From a bacterium HR11 (GTDB lineage Bacteria > Acidobacteriota > HRBIN11), in NCBI GenBank assembly GCA_002898535.1, contig BEHN01000011.1, forward strand, positions 20,694 through 84,693: DNA of 64,000 nt, written 5' to 3'. The notes beneath the pieces were generated by a model. The model was given only the letters and a program-made list of their open reading frames with translations, searched no databases and had not been told where the DNA came from. Positions 8,369 to 17,227 of the stretch are shown here, in pieces. The stretch's first letter is position 1, and each line of letters starts with the position of its first letter. The position numbers and the translations under genes are program-made.

Positions 8369-8968
8369 ATGAAGGGGAGTTTGCGCAAGGGCCGAGCCAA
8401 GATGGCACCGGTGGCGGAGCTGTTCCCGTCTCAGGGGGAGTGGGGCGAGGAGGACTACTTCTCCCTGCCCGACACCCATCGCTATGTGGAGCTCTCCGAG
8501 GGGAGGTTGATCGTGCCGCCCCATCCGACGTATAGCCATCAAAACGCTTTGAAGCGTTTGTTCGTACGATTGAATGCCTTCGTCGAGGAGCATCAGCTCG
8601 GAGTCGTCCAATTGGCCCCCTTGCCGGTGCGGCTGTGGCCTGGCAAGATCCGGGAGCCGGACATCTTCTTCATCGCGAAGGAACACGTCGACCGCATCGG
8701 CGAGCAAGTCTGCGGTGTGCCCGACCTCGTCGTGGAGGTCACCTCGCCCTCGACGCTGAAGGCGGACCGGATGGAGAAGTTTCACGAGTACGCTCGGGCC
8801 GGGGTGCGCGAGTACTGGCTGGTCGACCCCCAAGCGCATACGATCGAGGTCTACACGTTGCAACAAGGGGCCTACCTGCTACGGGGGAAGTGGGGGGCGG
8901 GCGAGAGGGCCTCTTCCGAGTTATTGTCAGGCTTCACAGTCCGGGTGGACGAGATTGTGGGCGGGTAG
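8369..8968 (+). CDS. Uma2-family (DUF820) PD-(D/E)xK nuclease-like protein
   Basis: A 199-residue protein with the Uma2 core. The motif REPDIFFI places the first acidic residue at Asp98, and GVPDLVVEVTSPSTLKADRMEK supplies the second acidic cluster and the lysine, followed by the family hallmark YARAGVREYWLVDP. Such proteins are predicted restriction-like endonucleases that occur in multiple copies in cyanobacteria, Chloroflexi and Acidobacteria; their role is not established. ATG 8369 has a strong AGGAGGGTGAAGT ribosome binding site. The gene stands alone between repeat elements, consistent with a cargo-like, mobile accessory gene. Confidence 0.88.
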   Translation: MKGSLRKGRAKMAPVAELFPSQGEWGEEDYFSLPDTHRYVELSEGRLIVPPHPTYSHQNALKRLFVRLNAFVEEHQLGVVQLAPLPVRLWPGKIREPDIFFIAKEHVDRIGEQVCGVPDLVVEVTSPSTLKADRMEKFHEYARAGVREYWLVDPQAHTIEVYTLQQGAYLLRGKWGAGERASSELLSGFTVRVDEIVGG

Positions 8969-8995
8969 GATGGGGGCGGGGAATGGAGTCCGTAC

Positions 8996-9271
8996 CTAAC
9001 ATAGCCGTTCGGCCTGAGAGAATGGCATCGGGACGGTTTTGGGATGACGGACGCCGGTGCCAAGAGGTGAAAGTTGGCCTTTTCCATTGCCCGAGGAGCA
9101 CGATTTTTCAGAGGGACGGAGCGACGAAGTGACGGGGTGACAAAGTCGGAATGATTCCGAGCTGTCCACCTGTCCATCTGCCCATCTGCCGAATGCTTCA
9201 AAAGTCGTCTTTCTCGAAGAATCGGAAAAGTCGGGTCCATCCGGATTTTCCCGAACTGAACGGCTCTGCCA
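8996..9271. mobile_element. TIR-bounded element, copy C (no hairpin core)
   Basis: Left end CTAACATAGCCGTTCGG (8996-9012) and right end CGAACTGAACGGCTCTGCC (to about 9271) are diverged forms of the family ends. The inner arms end in GCACGATTTTTCAGAG and CTTCAAAAGTCG. The interior is short, with only CATCTGCC octamers (about 9168-9190) and no hairpin array. Its right end lies 20 bases upstream of tRNA-Leu. Confidence 0.6.
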
Positions 9272-9291
9272 ATCAACGTTCCGTCGACACG

Positions 9292-9376
9292 GCCGGGGTG
9301 GTGGAACGGTAGACACTGGGGACTTAAAATCCCCTGGGCGGCGACGCCCGTGCGGGTTCGAGTCCCGCCCCCGGCA
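9292..9376 (+). tRNA. tRNA-Leu (anticodon UAA)
   Basis: An 85-nt class II tRNA. Acceptor GCCGGGG (9292-9298) pairs with CCCCGGC (9369-9375), with A as discriminator. The D arm is GTGGAACGGTAGACAC, the anticodon stem-loop GGGGA-CTTAAAA-TCCCC gives anticodon TAA, the long variable arm is GGGCGGCGACGCCC, and the T arm is GCGGGTTCGAGTCCCGC. The 3' CCA is not encoded (ACCCC follows). The gene is flanked on both sides, within 25 bases, by ends of the TIR repeat family. Confidence 0.96.
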
Positions 9377-9384
9377 CCCCTATG

Positions 9385-9840
9385 ATAGCAGAGCCGTTCG
9401 GTTGGGAGAAATGCTGTTCCCATCCGGGAAAACGGTGGCCCGGCGATCTCGATTTTTCAAGCTTGTTAAGGCTGACACCGCCATGACGGGCGGTGTTCAG
9501 AGGGGATTGACACCGCCATGACTGGCGGTGTTGGGAGGGGATTGACACCGCCATCACTGGCGGTGTTCAGAGGGGATCGACCCGGCCAGGACGGGCGGTG
9601 CATGAGGAGGACGCCCGCAGGACGGCGGGCTCTCTACGGAAGCCACCGGTATGACGGCCGGTGTCCCGAGGATAGACGCCCGTCGCCCGACCGGCCCATC
9701 GGCCGACCTGCCGACTACCCATCTGCCCATCTGCCAACTGCCCATCTGCCCATCTGCCAAATGCTTGAAACATCGCGCTTCCATGGAGGTGCCCTTTCCG
9801 CTCTCCATCTCACTTCTCACCGCCCGAACGGCTTTGTTAT
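9385..9840. mobile_element. TIR-bounded composite element, copy D
   Basis: Left arm with GCAGAGCCGTTCGGTTGGGA (from ~9388) to TTTTTCAAGCTTGTTAAGG (9467). Six hairpins lie at 9474-9665: three near-identical CACCGCCATGACTGGCGGTG-type units, then CCGGCCaggacgGGCGGT, CCCGCaggacgGCGGG and ACCGGtatgacgGCCGGT. CATCTGCC octamers run from 9696 to 9768, and the right arm goes from CTTGAAACATCG to CCGAACGGCTTTGTTAT at 9840. It fills the space between tRNA-Leu and dnaJ, ending 39 bases before the dnaJ start codon. Confidence 0.7.
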
Positions 9841-9879
9841 CGTAAATACTGACGCCAGCATGACCGAGGAGGCCCGACC

Positions 9880-11046
9880 ATGAAGGACTACTACGCCATC
9901 CTGGGTGTGCCGCGAAACGCCACGGAAGAGGAAATCAAGAAGGCCTACCGCCGACTGGCCCTCCAGTACCACCCGGACCGGAATCCCGGCGATAAGGAAG
10001 CCGAGGAGAAATTCAAGGAGATCACCGAGGCCTACTCTGTCCTGATCGACAAGGAGAAGCGGGCCATCTACGACCGTTACGGCGTCGAGGGCCTTCGTCA
10101 GCACGTCGGCGGCGACCCCGGTCGGTACTGGAATCCCGAGATCTTCCGGGACTTCGAGGACATCTTCCGCTGGTTCATGAACGGCGGATGGGAGCGCATC
10201 TTCCACTTCGGCTGGCCCTGGGCCTGGGAATCTACCTGGGCCGGCCGCCCGAGCGACGCCGTCCCCGGCGAAGACCTGCAGTATACGCTGGAAATCAGTT
10301 TGGAAGACGCTTATCGCGGCAAGACGGTCTCCCTGAAAGTCCCGAAGCGGGTCGTCTGTTTGCACTGTCGGGGCACGGGGACCGAGGGCCGCTATCGGGA
10401 CCAGGCGTGTCCCGTCTGCCAGGGCACGGGTATGATTCAGTCCCAACGGGGCTTTCTCTTCATCCGTCAGACCTGCTCTCGGTGTGGGGGCCGCGGTCGG
10501 GTCCTCGCCAATCCGTGTCCCCACTGCCACGGTGAGGGTCGCGTGGCCGACACTCAGACCGTCGAGGTCCACATCCCGCCGGGCGTGGACACCGGCATGC
10601 AGGTCCGCTTGCGGGGCGAGGGCGATGCGGGCATCCGCGGGGGTCCGCCCGGGGACTTATACATCCTCATCAAGGTCCAGGAGCACCCCGTTTTCCGACG
10701 CCAGGGCGACGACCTGTACGTCGAACAGCCGATCAGCGTCTTTCAGGCTCTCGTCGGGGACGAGGTCGAGATCCCGACCCTGGACGGTTCGAAGGAGACG
10801 CTCCGTATCGAGCCCGGCACCCAGCCCGGTACGATCATCAAGGTACCCGGCCGGGGCATGCCCCGGGTCCAGGGGAGCGGCCACGGGGACCTGTACGTCC
10901 AGGTGAAGGTCGTCGTCCCCGCCCAGATCGATGAGGAAGACCGGGCCGTCCTGGAGAAGATGGCCCGCAAGTACCACCCCGACATTGCGCCCCAGCAGAG
11001 ACGGATGTTCCGCCGGATGCGGGACTTCTTCGGGGGGAGCCACTGA
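9880..11046 (+). CDS. dnaJ: Chaperone protein DnaJ
   Basis: A 388-residue, full-length type I J protein, the Hsp70 co-chaperone that delivers unfolded clients to DnaK and stimulates its ATPase. The J domain carries HPD at residues 31-33; a G/F-rich region is short and Trp-rich ([21 protein letters not shown]). The zinc domain has all four CxxCxGxG motifs: CLHCRGTG 160-167, CPVCQGTG 177-184, CSRCGGRG 199-206, CPHCHGEG 213-220. The two C-terminal substrate-binding domains follow. ATG 9880 has GAGGAGG upstream. No grpE or dnaK is adjacent, and the unusually aromatic G/F region is the one departure from the family pattern. Confidence 0.97.
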   Translation: MKDYYAILGVPRNATEEEIKKAYRRLALQYHPDRNPGDKEAEEKFKEITEAYSVLIDKEKRAIYDRYGVEGLRQHVGGDPGRYWNPEIFRDFEDIFRWFMNGGWERIFHFGWPWAWESTWAGRPSDAVPGEDLQYTLEISLEDAYRGKTVSLKVPKRVVCLHCRGTGTEGRYRDQACPVCQGTGMIQSQRGFLFIRQTCSRCGGRGRVLANPCPHCHGEGRVADTQTVEVHIPPGVDTGMQVRLRGEGDAGIRGGPPGDLYILIKVQEHPVFRRQGDDLYVEQPISVFQALVGDEVEIPTLDGSKETLRIEPGTQPGTIIKVPGRGMPRVQGSGHGDLYVQVKVVVPAQIDEEDRAVLEKMARKYHPDIAPQQRRMFRRMRDFFGGSH

Positions 11047-11087
11047 AGACGGGTGTTGGGTAGTGGGTGGGGGAGGTCGGATACAGG

Positions 11088-11245
11088 CGAACGGCGAGTG
11101 GCGAGTGGCGAGTAGCGAATGGCGAATAGCGAGTAGCGAGTGGCGAATGGCGAAGGGCGAAGGGTGAATGGTCTGCGGTCTGCGGTCTGTGGTCGGCGGT
11201 CGATTGTCCCGCGACCCCGCTCGGGCGAGCGGGACTAGAATTCCA
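11088..11245. repeat. Composite array: GCGARTR heptamers, TGCGGTC heptamers, hairpin
   Basis: 11091-11166 is a run of GCGAGTG/GCGAATG/GCGAATA/GCGAGTA units (period 7). It is directly followed by TCTGCGG/TCTGTGG units (to ~11195), the string GGTCGATTGTCCCGCGACC and a CCCGCTCGGGCGAGCGGG hairpin. The same ordered composite recurs at 11663-11815, on the other side of the small coiled-coil gene. Confidence 0.85.
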
Positions 11246-11274
11246 TCCCGTGATTCGATGCGAAGGAGGAGGTC

Positions 11275-11571
11275 ATGGCCGTCACGCTGGAGGAACGGGT
11301 CGCCTACCTGGAGGGCCGGGTCGAGGAGCAGTCCCGCCTGGGGACGGAACTCCGGGAGATGGTCGCCCACCTGGACCAGAAGGTGGACCGATTCCGGGAG
11401 GAATTGATGGCTCAAATCCGGGCCGTCGACCAGAAGGTCGACCGGTTTCGGGAGGAGCTGTCGGCTCAGGTCCAGGCCCTGGACCAGAAGATGACCCGCT
11501 ACTTCACCTGGCTGATAGGCCTGTACATCGCCGGCCTGCTGGCCATCATGGCGGCCCTGCTGGGACGGTGA
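11275..11571 (+). CDS. Short coiled-coil protein with C-terminal membrane anchor
   Basis: 98 residues: an N-terminal amphipathic segment (LEERVAYLEGRVEEQSRLG), two 18-residue coiled-coil units (DQKVDRFREELMAQIRAV and DQKVDRFREELSAQVQAL), then DQKMTRYF and one transmembrane helix (WLIGLYIAGLLAIMAALLG). A paralogue at 27032-27718 has the same two ends but ten units. The architecture recalls DUF1640/CCDC90-like and Bdr-like tail-anchored coiled coils, without evidence for the same function. ATG 11275 follows GAAGGAGGAGGTC, a strong ribosome binding site. It lies between two copies of the same heptamer/hairpin composite repeat. Confidence 0.8.
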   Translation: MAVTLEERVAYLEGRVEEQSRLGTELREMVAHLDQKVDRFREELMAQIRAVDQKVDRFREELSAQVQALDQKMTRYFTWLIGLYIAGLLAIMAALLGR

Positions 11572-11662
11572 AACCCTTCGTGACGGCGTTCGATCTGGGC
11601 CCTTCCGACCGGGCGACGGCTTCTCTTCGACCCCTGTCACGCTATTATGCCGCCGTGTTAGA

Positions 11663-11815
11663 ACGGCGAATGGCGAACAGCGAATGGCGGAGGGCGAATA
11701 GCGAGTGGCGAATAGCGAATGGCGAGTGGCGAGTAGCGAATGGCGAATGGTCTGCGGTTGATGGTCGGCGGTCGATTGTCCCGCGACCCCGCTCGCCCAA
11801 GCGGGGCCGGAATTC
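11663..11815. repeat. Second GCGARTR/TGCGGTC/hairpin composite
   Basis: Heptamers GCGAATG, GCGAACA, GCGAATA, GCGAGTG, GCGAGTA from about 11667 to 11748 are followed by GGTCTGCGGTTGATGGTC, GGTCGATTGTCCCGCGACC and the CCCGCTCGCCCAAGCGGGG hairpin. It is a duplicate of 11088-11245 in the same orientation. The remaining sequence to 12158 is non-coding apart from hairpins at 12066-12162. Confidence 0.85.
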
Positions 11816-12065
11816 CCATCCTGCATCTTGATGTCTCGGTCTGACAGGACAGGGCCAACCCAAAGTCTGCGATGACCGACCGACGTGGGCAGGAGTTCGA
11901 TGAGACCGAGCCCCTACTTCCGGCGGTAAACCCATGGAAGGTCTTGCTCCCAACCCGATGCCCCGCACCCAACACTTGACATCCGAGCCCCCATACCCAT
12001 TCTCCATCTTATCTACCCGACGCACCCATTTCGTAGTGACCCACCCTGTTACAGCGTATCTCACG

Positions 12066-12162
12066 ACGCCGGCCGTCACGCCGGCGGCTTCCATCCGAAC
12101 GCCGCCGGTCACGGCGGTGCCCCAAGGCGATACCGAGTGCCCGCAGTCATGCGGGCGTCTGA
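12066..12162. repeat. Three covarying hairpins upstream of the propeller gene
   Basis: GCCGGCcgtcacGCCGGC, GCCGCCggtcacGGCGGT and CCCGCagtcatGCGGG are spaced about 35 bp apart. They belong to the same stem-variable hairpin class as those inside the TIR elements (central TGAC/GTCA-type loop), but no TIR arms are present here. Confidence 0.65.
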
Positions 12163-13934
12163 AAATACGCATATCGGGTTTGCATCTCTTGCCCCTCCTT
12201 CTCCTCCTGGCCTGTGCCGTCCGACCGGGCCCGGCGCAGGTGACCCTCGAGCCGGTCGTCGAATGGACGGCACCCGGCGATGTGGCCGAACTCCGATGGA
12301 CCGGCAACGGCTGGGCCGCCTGGCTTCCTGCCGAGGGCGCCGTCGTCTACTGGCCGGCCGGCGCCCCGAAGGACGCCTCACCGGTCCGATGGTCGGACGA
12401 ACGCTGGCAAAGCCCCCGCGCTTGGGCCGTCACGGACGGGACGGTCTGGCTGGCCACGCCGACCGAGCTTCTCGCATTTTCGGAGGGATCGTCGTCCCCT
12501 TCGACCCGAATGGCGTGGCCTGAGGGCGCGACCGTATGGGACGACGGCCGCCGTCTGTGGGTCGGCCATACGTCGGACGACGTCCGCATTTGCTCGCCGG
12601 TCGCGGCGTCCGCGACCCCTGCATGTTGGTCATTCCCCGTAACGGCGGTCCGACCCGATTTCAGCCTGCCCGCCTGGGACTGGTCGCCGCCGTGGTGGTG
12701 TGGTCTACGGGTAGGGGAGAGCGACGCCGAAAAGGCTCGGCCGGCCGAGATCTTTTGCCAGCGGGGGCTACGGATGCACCTACCTGCGGTGGCGACAGAC
12801 CCGGGAGGAGCCCGGATCTCGAGGCCCGGGTCCCGGCCAGAGGCTCAGGGTCCACAGGACCTCACTCCAGGCCCTCAGTTGGCCTCCGCCAGGCGCGAGG
12901 TGCGCTGGGTCACCCCGACCGTCTCTCTTGGGGAAACTCTGGAGGCGATGCCCCCGTCTCCCGTGTTCAGCCGGATGAACACAGTGTCGAATCCCGTAAA
13001 CACCCCGAGGGGGCGGGCCTACCCCTGGGAGGTGGTCCAAAACGGGATGGGAAGCCGTTGGGTCCCGCAGTGGCATGAAGTTTGTAGAAGGGGCTCGGAC
13101 GTTCTGCCGACGGACGGCAGGTGCGCGCGTCGTGACGTCCGATGGGGCAGATGGCCGTACGCCGAGAACCCCTGCGAGGGTGGGTGGGCGGCGTCTACCC
13201 TGCGGTGGTGGGCCAGCGTCTCGGCGGTGGCGGCGGGGGAGGGCCCGCGTGCGAAAGGGCCCCCTCCGTCGATGCGGATGTTCCCCTCCGAGCGCCTGGG
13301 AGCGGGGCCGAGCAGGGCGGGACCCCTTCAGGAATCCCGGCGGCGTCCGAGCGAAGCGGGAACGTCCGAGCCTCCGTCGTGGCGTCGGTCTTTTCGGATC
13401 CCGGCCGGGGCGGACGTCACGGTCCGGCGCATGTGGATCGCCGCGACCGGAGTCTTTGTCTCGACGGGCCGGTGGGCGTGGCTGTGGGACCTTGAAGGGG
13501 GCCGTCCCCGGTGGCGGCTGGACCTGGGGGCCAGCGTGACCGTGCCTCCGGTCCAGACGGCGTGGGGCGTCCTGATCGTCGCCACACGGGGCCTTCTGCT
13601 GTATGCCCTGGATGCTCGCAATGGCAACCGGCTGTGGGTCTTGCCGCTTCGGGCACCGGTCACCCGAATGCGCCTCCTGCAGGATACGGGATGCGAGGGT
13701 AGGGGAGGGACGTCGGCAGGGGTATCGGCGTGGGTCGTCCTCACGTTGATGGATGCGCCGCCGATGATCGTCGACGTCGCGACCGGCAAGACCCTCTGGC
13801 AGGCGACGGGCTGGACGGCCTGGGACGCCGCCGTGAACGACGACGCAACGGTCGCTTGGGCCGGTGCGGACCGAAAGATTCGAGTCTTCCAGATTCGCCC
13901 CCAGCCGACCGTCCGTGGGCCCATCCGCCCTTAA
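12159..13934 (+). CDS. Probable lipoprotein with PQQ-like beta-propeller C-terminus
   Basis: The frame is open from 11934, but its first 75 codons are translated hairpin repeat. A lipoprotein signal (KIRISGLHLLPLLLLLAC with lipobox LLAC) starts at about residue 77, so translation probably begins near 12159, where only CTG is in frame; an ATG at 12149 is one frame off, so a start-proximal frameshift or sequencing indel is possible. The last ~170 residues carry propeller blades (LWDLEGGRPRWRLDL, LYALDARNGNRLWVLPL, IVDVATGKTLWQATG) typical of PQQ-like/outer-membrane assembly propellers. The middle part (~ residues 280-480 of the long frame) is Arg/Pro/Ser-rich and does not look like a folded domain. 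Role unknown; likely periplasmic. Confidence 0.6.
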   Translation: MKIRISGLHLLPLLLLLACAVRPGPAQVTLEPVVEWTAPGDVAELRWTGNGWAAWLPAEGAVVYWPAGAPKDASPVRWSDERWQSPRAWAVTDGTVWLATPTELLAFSEGSSSPSTRMAWPEGATVWDDGRRLWVGHTSDDVRICSPVAASATPACWSFPVTAVRPDFSLPAWDWSPPWWCGLRVGESDAEKARPAEIFCQRGLRMHLPAVATDPGGARISRPGSRPEAQGPQDLTPGPQLASARREVRWVTPTVSLGETLEAMPPSPVFSRMNTVSNPVNTPRGRAYPWEVVQNGMGSRWVPQWHEVCRRGSDVLPTDGRCARRDVRWGRWPYAENPCEGGWAASTLRWWASVSAVAAGEGPRAKGPPPSMRMFPSERLGAGPSRAGPLQESRRRPSEAGTSEPPSWRRSFRIPAGADVTVRRMWIAATGVFVSTGRWAWLWDLEGGRPRWRLDLGASVTVPPVQTAWGVLIVATRGLLLYALDARNGNRLWVLPLRAPVTRMRLLQDTGCEGRGGTSAGVSAWVVLTLMDAPPMIVDVATGKTLWQATGWTAWDAAVNDDATVAWAGADRKIRVFQIRPQPTVRGPIRP

Positions 13935-13977
13935 GCGGGGCGGCTTCCCCCCGCCAGCGGTCCACTGGTGAGCCGGC

Positions 13978-14250
13978 TCATCCCCGATAGGCCGATCCCC
14001 TGGGAACCAGATTCACCACCGCTATGGTGCGGGACTCTCGGATGACGGCAAAAATGAGTCGGTACTTGCCGACCCTTAGCCTGTAAAAACCCTTCAGAGC
14101 GCCGACCAGCGGCGCAACGTTTCGATGAACCATGGGTTCTTCCGACTGGGCCAGTTCCTCCAGGGCTTTCCGAACCCGCTCCCGCGTGGGTCGGTCCAAC
14201 CGCTGGTAATACCGGTAGACCACATCGGATATTTTAACCGTCCAGATCAT
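13978..14250 (-). CDS. RelE/ParE-type toxin
   Basis: About 90 residues with the ParE/RelE fold: an N-terminal helix (YRYYQRLDRPTRERVRKALEEL), then GALKGFYRLRVGKYRLIFAVIRE, the strand-turn-strand that gives the RelE superfamily its Y/R-rich active face. Such proteins cleave mRNA at the ribosome (RelE) or poison gyrase (ParE); the sequence alone does not decide between them. ATG 14250 is preferred over GTG 14265. The gene overlaps the upstream antitoxin by 17 bases, giving the usual antitoxin-toxin operon. Confidence 0.85.
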   Translation of the reverse strand: MIWTVKISDVVYRYYQRLDRPTRERVRKALEELAQSEEPMVHRNVAPLVGALKGFYRLRVGKYRLIFAVIRESRTIAVVNLVPRGSAYRG

Positions 14251-14524
14251 CCAGCGTCTTTCCACCGCCGGCCCGAATCTCCCTCAGACCTTCCTGACAC
14301 TCCTGAACAAAGCCGGGGATATTCAGAAACTCCAGGGTCTCTCTATGTCGTTCGATGTACTCGCTAACTAGTTCATTCAGAATTTCCGTGATGGTCCGTC
14401 CCTCAAAGTTGGCGATAGACTTCAGGAGACGGAGTTTTCCCTCCGGCATACGAATAGTCGCCGTTCGGAGTTTCCCCGAGCTATCTCTGGCCGTCTGCGA
14501 AGCTCTGGTTCGCACGCGTGCCAT
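14234..14524 (-). CDS. RHH-type antitoxin
   Basis: 96 residues. The segment TATIRMPEGKLRLLKSIANFEGRTITEILNELVSEYIERH is a ribbon-helix-helix DNA-binding domain (beta strand TATIRMP followed by two helices). The C-terminal tail (FVQECQEGLREIRAGGGKTLDDLDG) would wrap the toxin. It precedes and overlaps the RelE/ParE-type toxin, so it should both neutralise the toxin and repress the operon. The N-terminal 18 residues are basic and disordered-looking. Confidence 0.82.
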   Translation of the reverse strand: MARVRTRASQTARDSSGKLRTATIRMPEGKLRLLKSIANFEGRTITEILNELVSEYIERHRETLEFLNIPGFVQECQEGLREIRAGGGKTLDDLDG

Positions 14525-14751
14525 GATGACCTCCGACGTCCGTGTGAACGTGCGACATAAAGATATAAAGCCATCTTCCTACTGTCCAGTTCGCGAACGG
14601 CGAATCGCGAGTAGATCCCCCCTCTCCCTATCTACCCACCTCCTCGATTTGGATAGGGCCCTCACCCTGTCCCTCTCCCCCAGGGGCAAGGGGACGGTCC
14701 ATGGTCCGTGGTCTGAGGTATCCCGTAGATGAGACCCTGACCGATGAACCT
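14525..14751. repeat. Short mixed repeat patch between antitoxin and aspartokinase
   Basis: GCGAACGGCGAATCGCGAGTAG heptamers near 14589-14611, a CCCTCACCCTGTCCCTCTCC/GGGGCAAGGGGA hairpin-like repeat at about 14660-14693, then GGTCCATGGTCCGTGGTCTG heptamers at 14695-14717. No gene is visible here. Confidence 0.6.
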
Positions 14752-16146
14752 TTAGGATTTCGTTCCTGGACCCCCCACTTGGCGCGGCGCATCCTGCATC
14801 GATCCCGCAAAGCACCGGTCGTGGATCGTCCGGACGAGGTCCGCCAGCCGTTCGGTCGGGACCAACACGGGAATCGCCACGTCGGTGGCCCACTCGTGCA
14901 AGACCCGGGCGGGCGGGGGGACAACGTCGTCTGTCGAGAGGTAGGACCGCAGGTTTTGACCGACGATCATGATGAGGCCGGCCGTCGTGACGTGAACGCG
15001 TGTGGCGCCGAACCGACTCGGCTTTTCCCGGAGGGATTCCGGGACCTGCGTCCCGGCGATCAGGAGCGTGATCGTCGGCGGCCACTGCTGGGCCATGACG
15101 GCCAGGGGACGGAATTCCCGGTAGAGGGCCCGAAGGACCCGGATCAGCGGCCGCCGGAGGGGGAGGGCGAACTCCAGGCGGACGAGGGTCACGTGGGGCA
15201 GGTGGGCGATGACGTGAGGCCCGTCCGGGAGGCGGGCGTCCATGTGGATGGTCGTGCCGGGGGCTTGCAGGTCTCTCAAGCTTCGAATGACGACGGGGAT
15301 GCCCCGACGGTAGACGAACTCCAGCATTTCAGGGTGAAAGCGCTTGACGCCTAACTTCGCCAGCAGGACGGCTTCTTCGTATGGGACGGCCGGGATCGTG
15401 AAGGCCGTCGGGACCAGCCGGGGGTCGGCCGACATGATGGCGGCCACGTCGGTCCAGAGGATGACCCGGGTCGCCTTCAGGACGACGGCGATGAGGGTCG
15501 CCGTCAGGTCCGAACCGCCGCGGCCCAGGGTCGTCGTGCGTCCGGCGACGGACCGACCGATGAAGCCGGGGACGACGGGGACGATGTCTTCCCGGAGGAG
15601 GGCCGTCAGGACTTCCCGAGTCCGCAGACGCGTCTCGGGGAACAAGGGCTGGGCATGGCCGTGCTGGTTGTTGGTCTGAATCAACCGGCGGGCATCCGCC
15701 CAGGCCGAGGCGAAGCCCTGCTGACGCAAAAATAGCGTCAGCATGTACGACGAGCTGAGCTCGCCCAAACTCAGGAGGCGGTCCATGGCCGCCGGGGGGG
15801 TCTCCCGGAGGCGGGCCATGCTGGAGAGAATCGACTGGGCGTTTCGATGGAGCCGGTCATAGAAGCGCAGGAACTGCGTGAGGGCCGGGGGTTGCAGGAG
15901 CCGCCGGGCCCAGTCCGCATGACGGTCCTGCAAGAACCGGAGGGCCTCCAGGGCCGCCGGTCGACCGCCGTCGGCCGCCCGCCGGGCGGCCCGCAAGAGC
16001 TCGTCCGTCACGCCGTGAAGGGCCGACACGACGATCACGTTCGCACCTGGCGACTGGCGGAGCACTTCGGCGACCTGTCCGAAATCCTCGGGCGCACGAA
16101 GGGCGCCGCCCCCGACCTTATGAACGGTCAACGGACGTTCGCTCAT
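14752..16146 (-). CDS. Aspartate kinase
   Basis: 464 residues. It phosphorylates L-aspartate, the first step toward lysine, threonine and methionine. The N-terminal nucleotide-binding strand reads VHKVGGGALRAPEDF (canonical KFGGTS/xxD), and the substrate loop GRGGSDLTATLIAVVL followed by LWTDVAAIMSADPRLVP is diagnostic. A C-terminal region (~310-464) has the beta-alpha-beta spacing of ACT regulatory domains, so feedback inhibition is likely. The protein is closest in layout to the monofunctional/ThrA-type long-insert kinases. It is the third gene of a thrC-asd-kinase operon headed by a SAM-I riboswitch. The altered Gly-rich start (VGGGALR instead of FGGTSV) is unusual. Confidence 0.88.
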   Translation of the reverse strand: MSERPLTVHKVGGGALRAPEDFGQVAEVLRQSPGANVIVVSALHGVTDELLRAARRAADGGRPAALEALRFLQDRHADWARRLLQPPALTQFLRFYDRLHRNAQSILSSMARLRETPPAAMDRLLSLGELSSSYMLTLFLRQQGFASAWADARRLIQTNNQHGHAQPLFPETRLRTREVLTALLREDIVPVVPGFIGRSVAGRTTTLGRGGSDLTATLIAVVLKATRVILWTDVAAIMSADPRLVPTAFTIPAVPYEEAVLLAKLGVKRFHPEMLEFVYRRGIPVVIRSLRDLQAPGTTIHMDARLPDGPHVIAHLPHVTLVRLEFALPLRRPLIRVLRALYREFRPLAVMAQQWPPTITLLIAGTQVPESLREKPSRFGATRVHVTTAGLIMIVGQNLRSYLSTDDVVPPPARVLHEWATDVAIPVLVPTERLADLVRTIHDRCFAGSMQDAPRQVGGPGTKS

Positions 16147-16189
16147 GGAAAGCCATCCTCGATGCCGAATTGCCGGACTGCCGGACCAT

Positions 16190-17227
16190 CTACACCGGGT
16201 TCAGCGACACCGACAGCTCGGCGTTCAGGAGGACCGCCCCGGCCGCCCCCCGGATGAGGTTGTGGACCAGGACCGTGCACAGCACGCGGCCGGCTTGGCC
16301 CCGGATGCGACCGACGTGGACGACCATCCCCTGGCCCTCGTCCCGGTCCAGGGCCGGCTGGGGCCGGTCGACCTCGGTCCAGACCCGAATCGGTCGGCCT
16401 ACGCCGGAGGGAAGCTGGCGGACCCAGTCCGGCGGTCGGAAGTCCTGCCAGGCCTCGGCGGCCCGCTCCGGCGTCAGGTCGGCGTCGCCCTCGATGACGA
16501 GGGCCAGCGTGTGGCCGTGGCGGACCGGCACGCGATAGCAACTGGGGATGATCTCGACGGGATACTCGACGATGCGAGCCCCCTGGAGCCAGCCCAGGAT
16601 CTTGGGCGGTTCTTTCTGGAGTTTCTCTTCCTCCCCGGCGATCCAGGGGATGACGTTGTCGGCGATGGGCAGGGCCGCCAGGCCCTGGAGGCCCGCCCCG
16701 GACACGGCCTGAAAGGTCGTCACGTAGACCCGCTCGAGGGACCACCGCTTCGTCAACGGACCCAGGGCCATCGCCAGGCCAGCGACGCAACAGTTGGGAT
16801 TCGTCACGATGAAGCCCTTCCACGTCGATTCCCGGTACTGCACGAGGGCGTAGTGGTCGGCGTTGACCTCCGGAATGAGAAGCGGAACGGTCGGATGAAG
16901 CCGAAAGGCGCTGGCGTTGCTGAAGACCCGGTGTCCCCGCTGGGCCCACTGGGGCTCCAGCTCTCGGGCCAGGCTGGCATCGATGCACGACAGGATGATG
17001 GGCGTCTGCAGGTCGGCCGTCACGTCCAGGACCGTCCGGTCGGCCACGTCCGGCGGGACCGAGCCCGGCAGGACCCACCGGACGGCGTCCCGGTACTTCA
17101 GGCCGGCGCTCCGTTCGGAGGCCACGAGGGCCTCGACGGTAAACCAGGGATGTCCGTGCAGGGCGGCGACCAGCGCCTGGCCGACGGCACCGGTCGCCCC
17201 GACGACGGCGACGGGAATCCGCGACAT
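16190..17227 (-). CDS. asd: Aspartate-semialdehyde dehydrogenase
   Basis: 345 residues. It reduces aspartyl phosphate to aspartate semialdehyde with NADPH in the cytosol, the product of the adjacent kinase being its substrate. The N-terminal Rossmann motif is VAVVGATGAVGQ (residues 6-17), and the catalytic cysteine lies in TNPNCCVAGL (Cys146 by the NPNC pattern). I chose ATG 17227 over the longer frame because AAGGAGACAGCG precedes it. It sits 43 bases upstream of the kinase gene and 160 bases downstream of thrC on the same strand. Confidence 0.93.
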   Translation of the reverse strand: MSRIPVAVVGATGAVGQALVAALHGHPWFTVEALVASERSAGLKYRDAVRWVLPGSVPPDVADRTVLDVTADLQTPIILSCIDASLARELEPQWAQRGHRVFSNASAFRLHPTVPLLIPEVNADHYALVQYRESTWKGFIVTNPNCCVAGLAMALGPLTKRWSLERVYVTTFQAVSGAGLQGLAALPIADNVIPWIAGEEEKLQKEPPKILGWLQGARIVEYPVEIIPSCYRVPVRHGHTLALVIEGDADLTPERAAEAWQDFRPPDWVRQLPSGVGRPIRVWTEVDRPQPALDRDEGQGMVVHVGRIRGQAGRVLCTVLVHNLIRGAAGAVLLNAELSVSLNPV

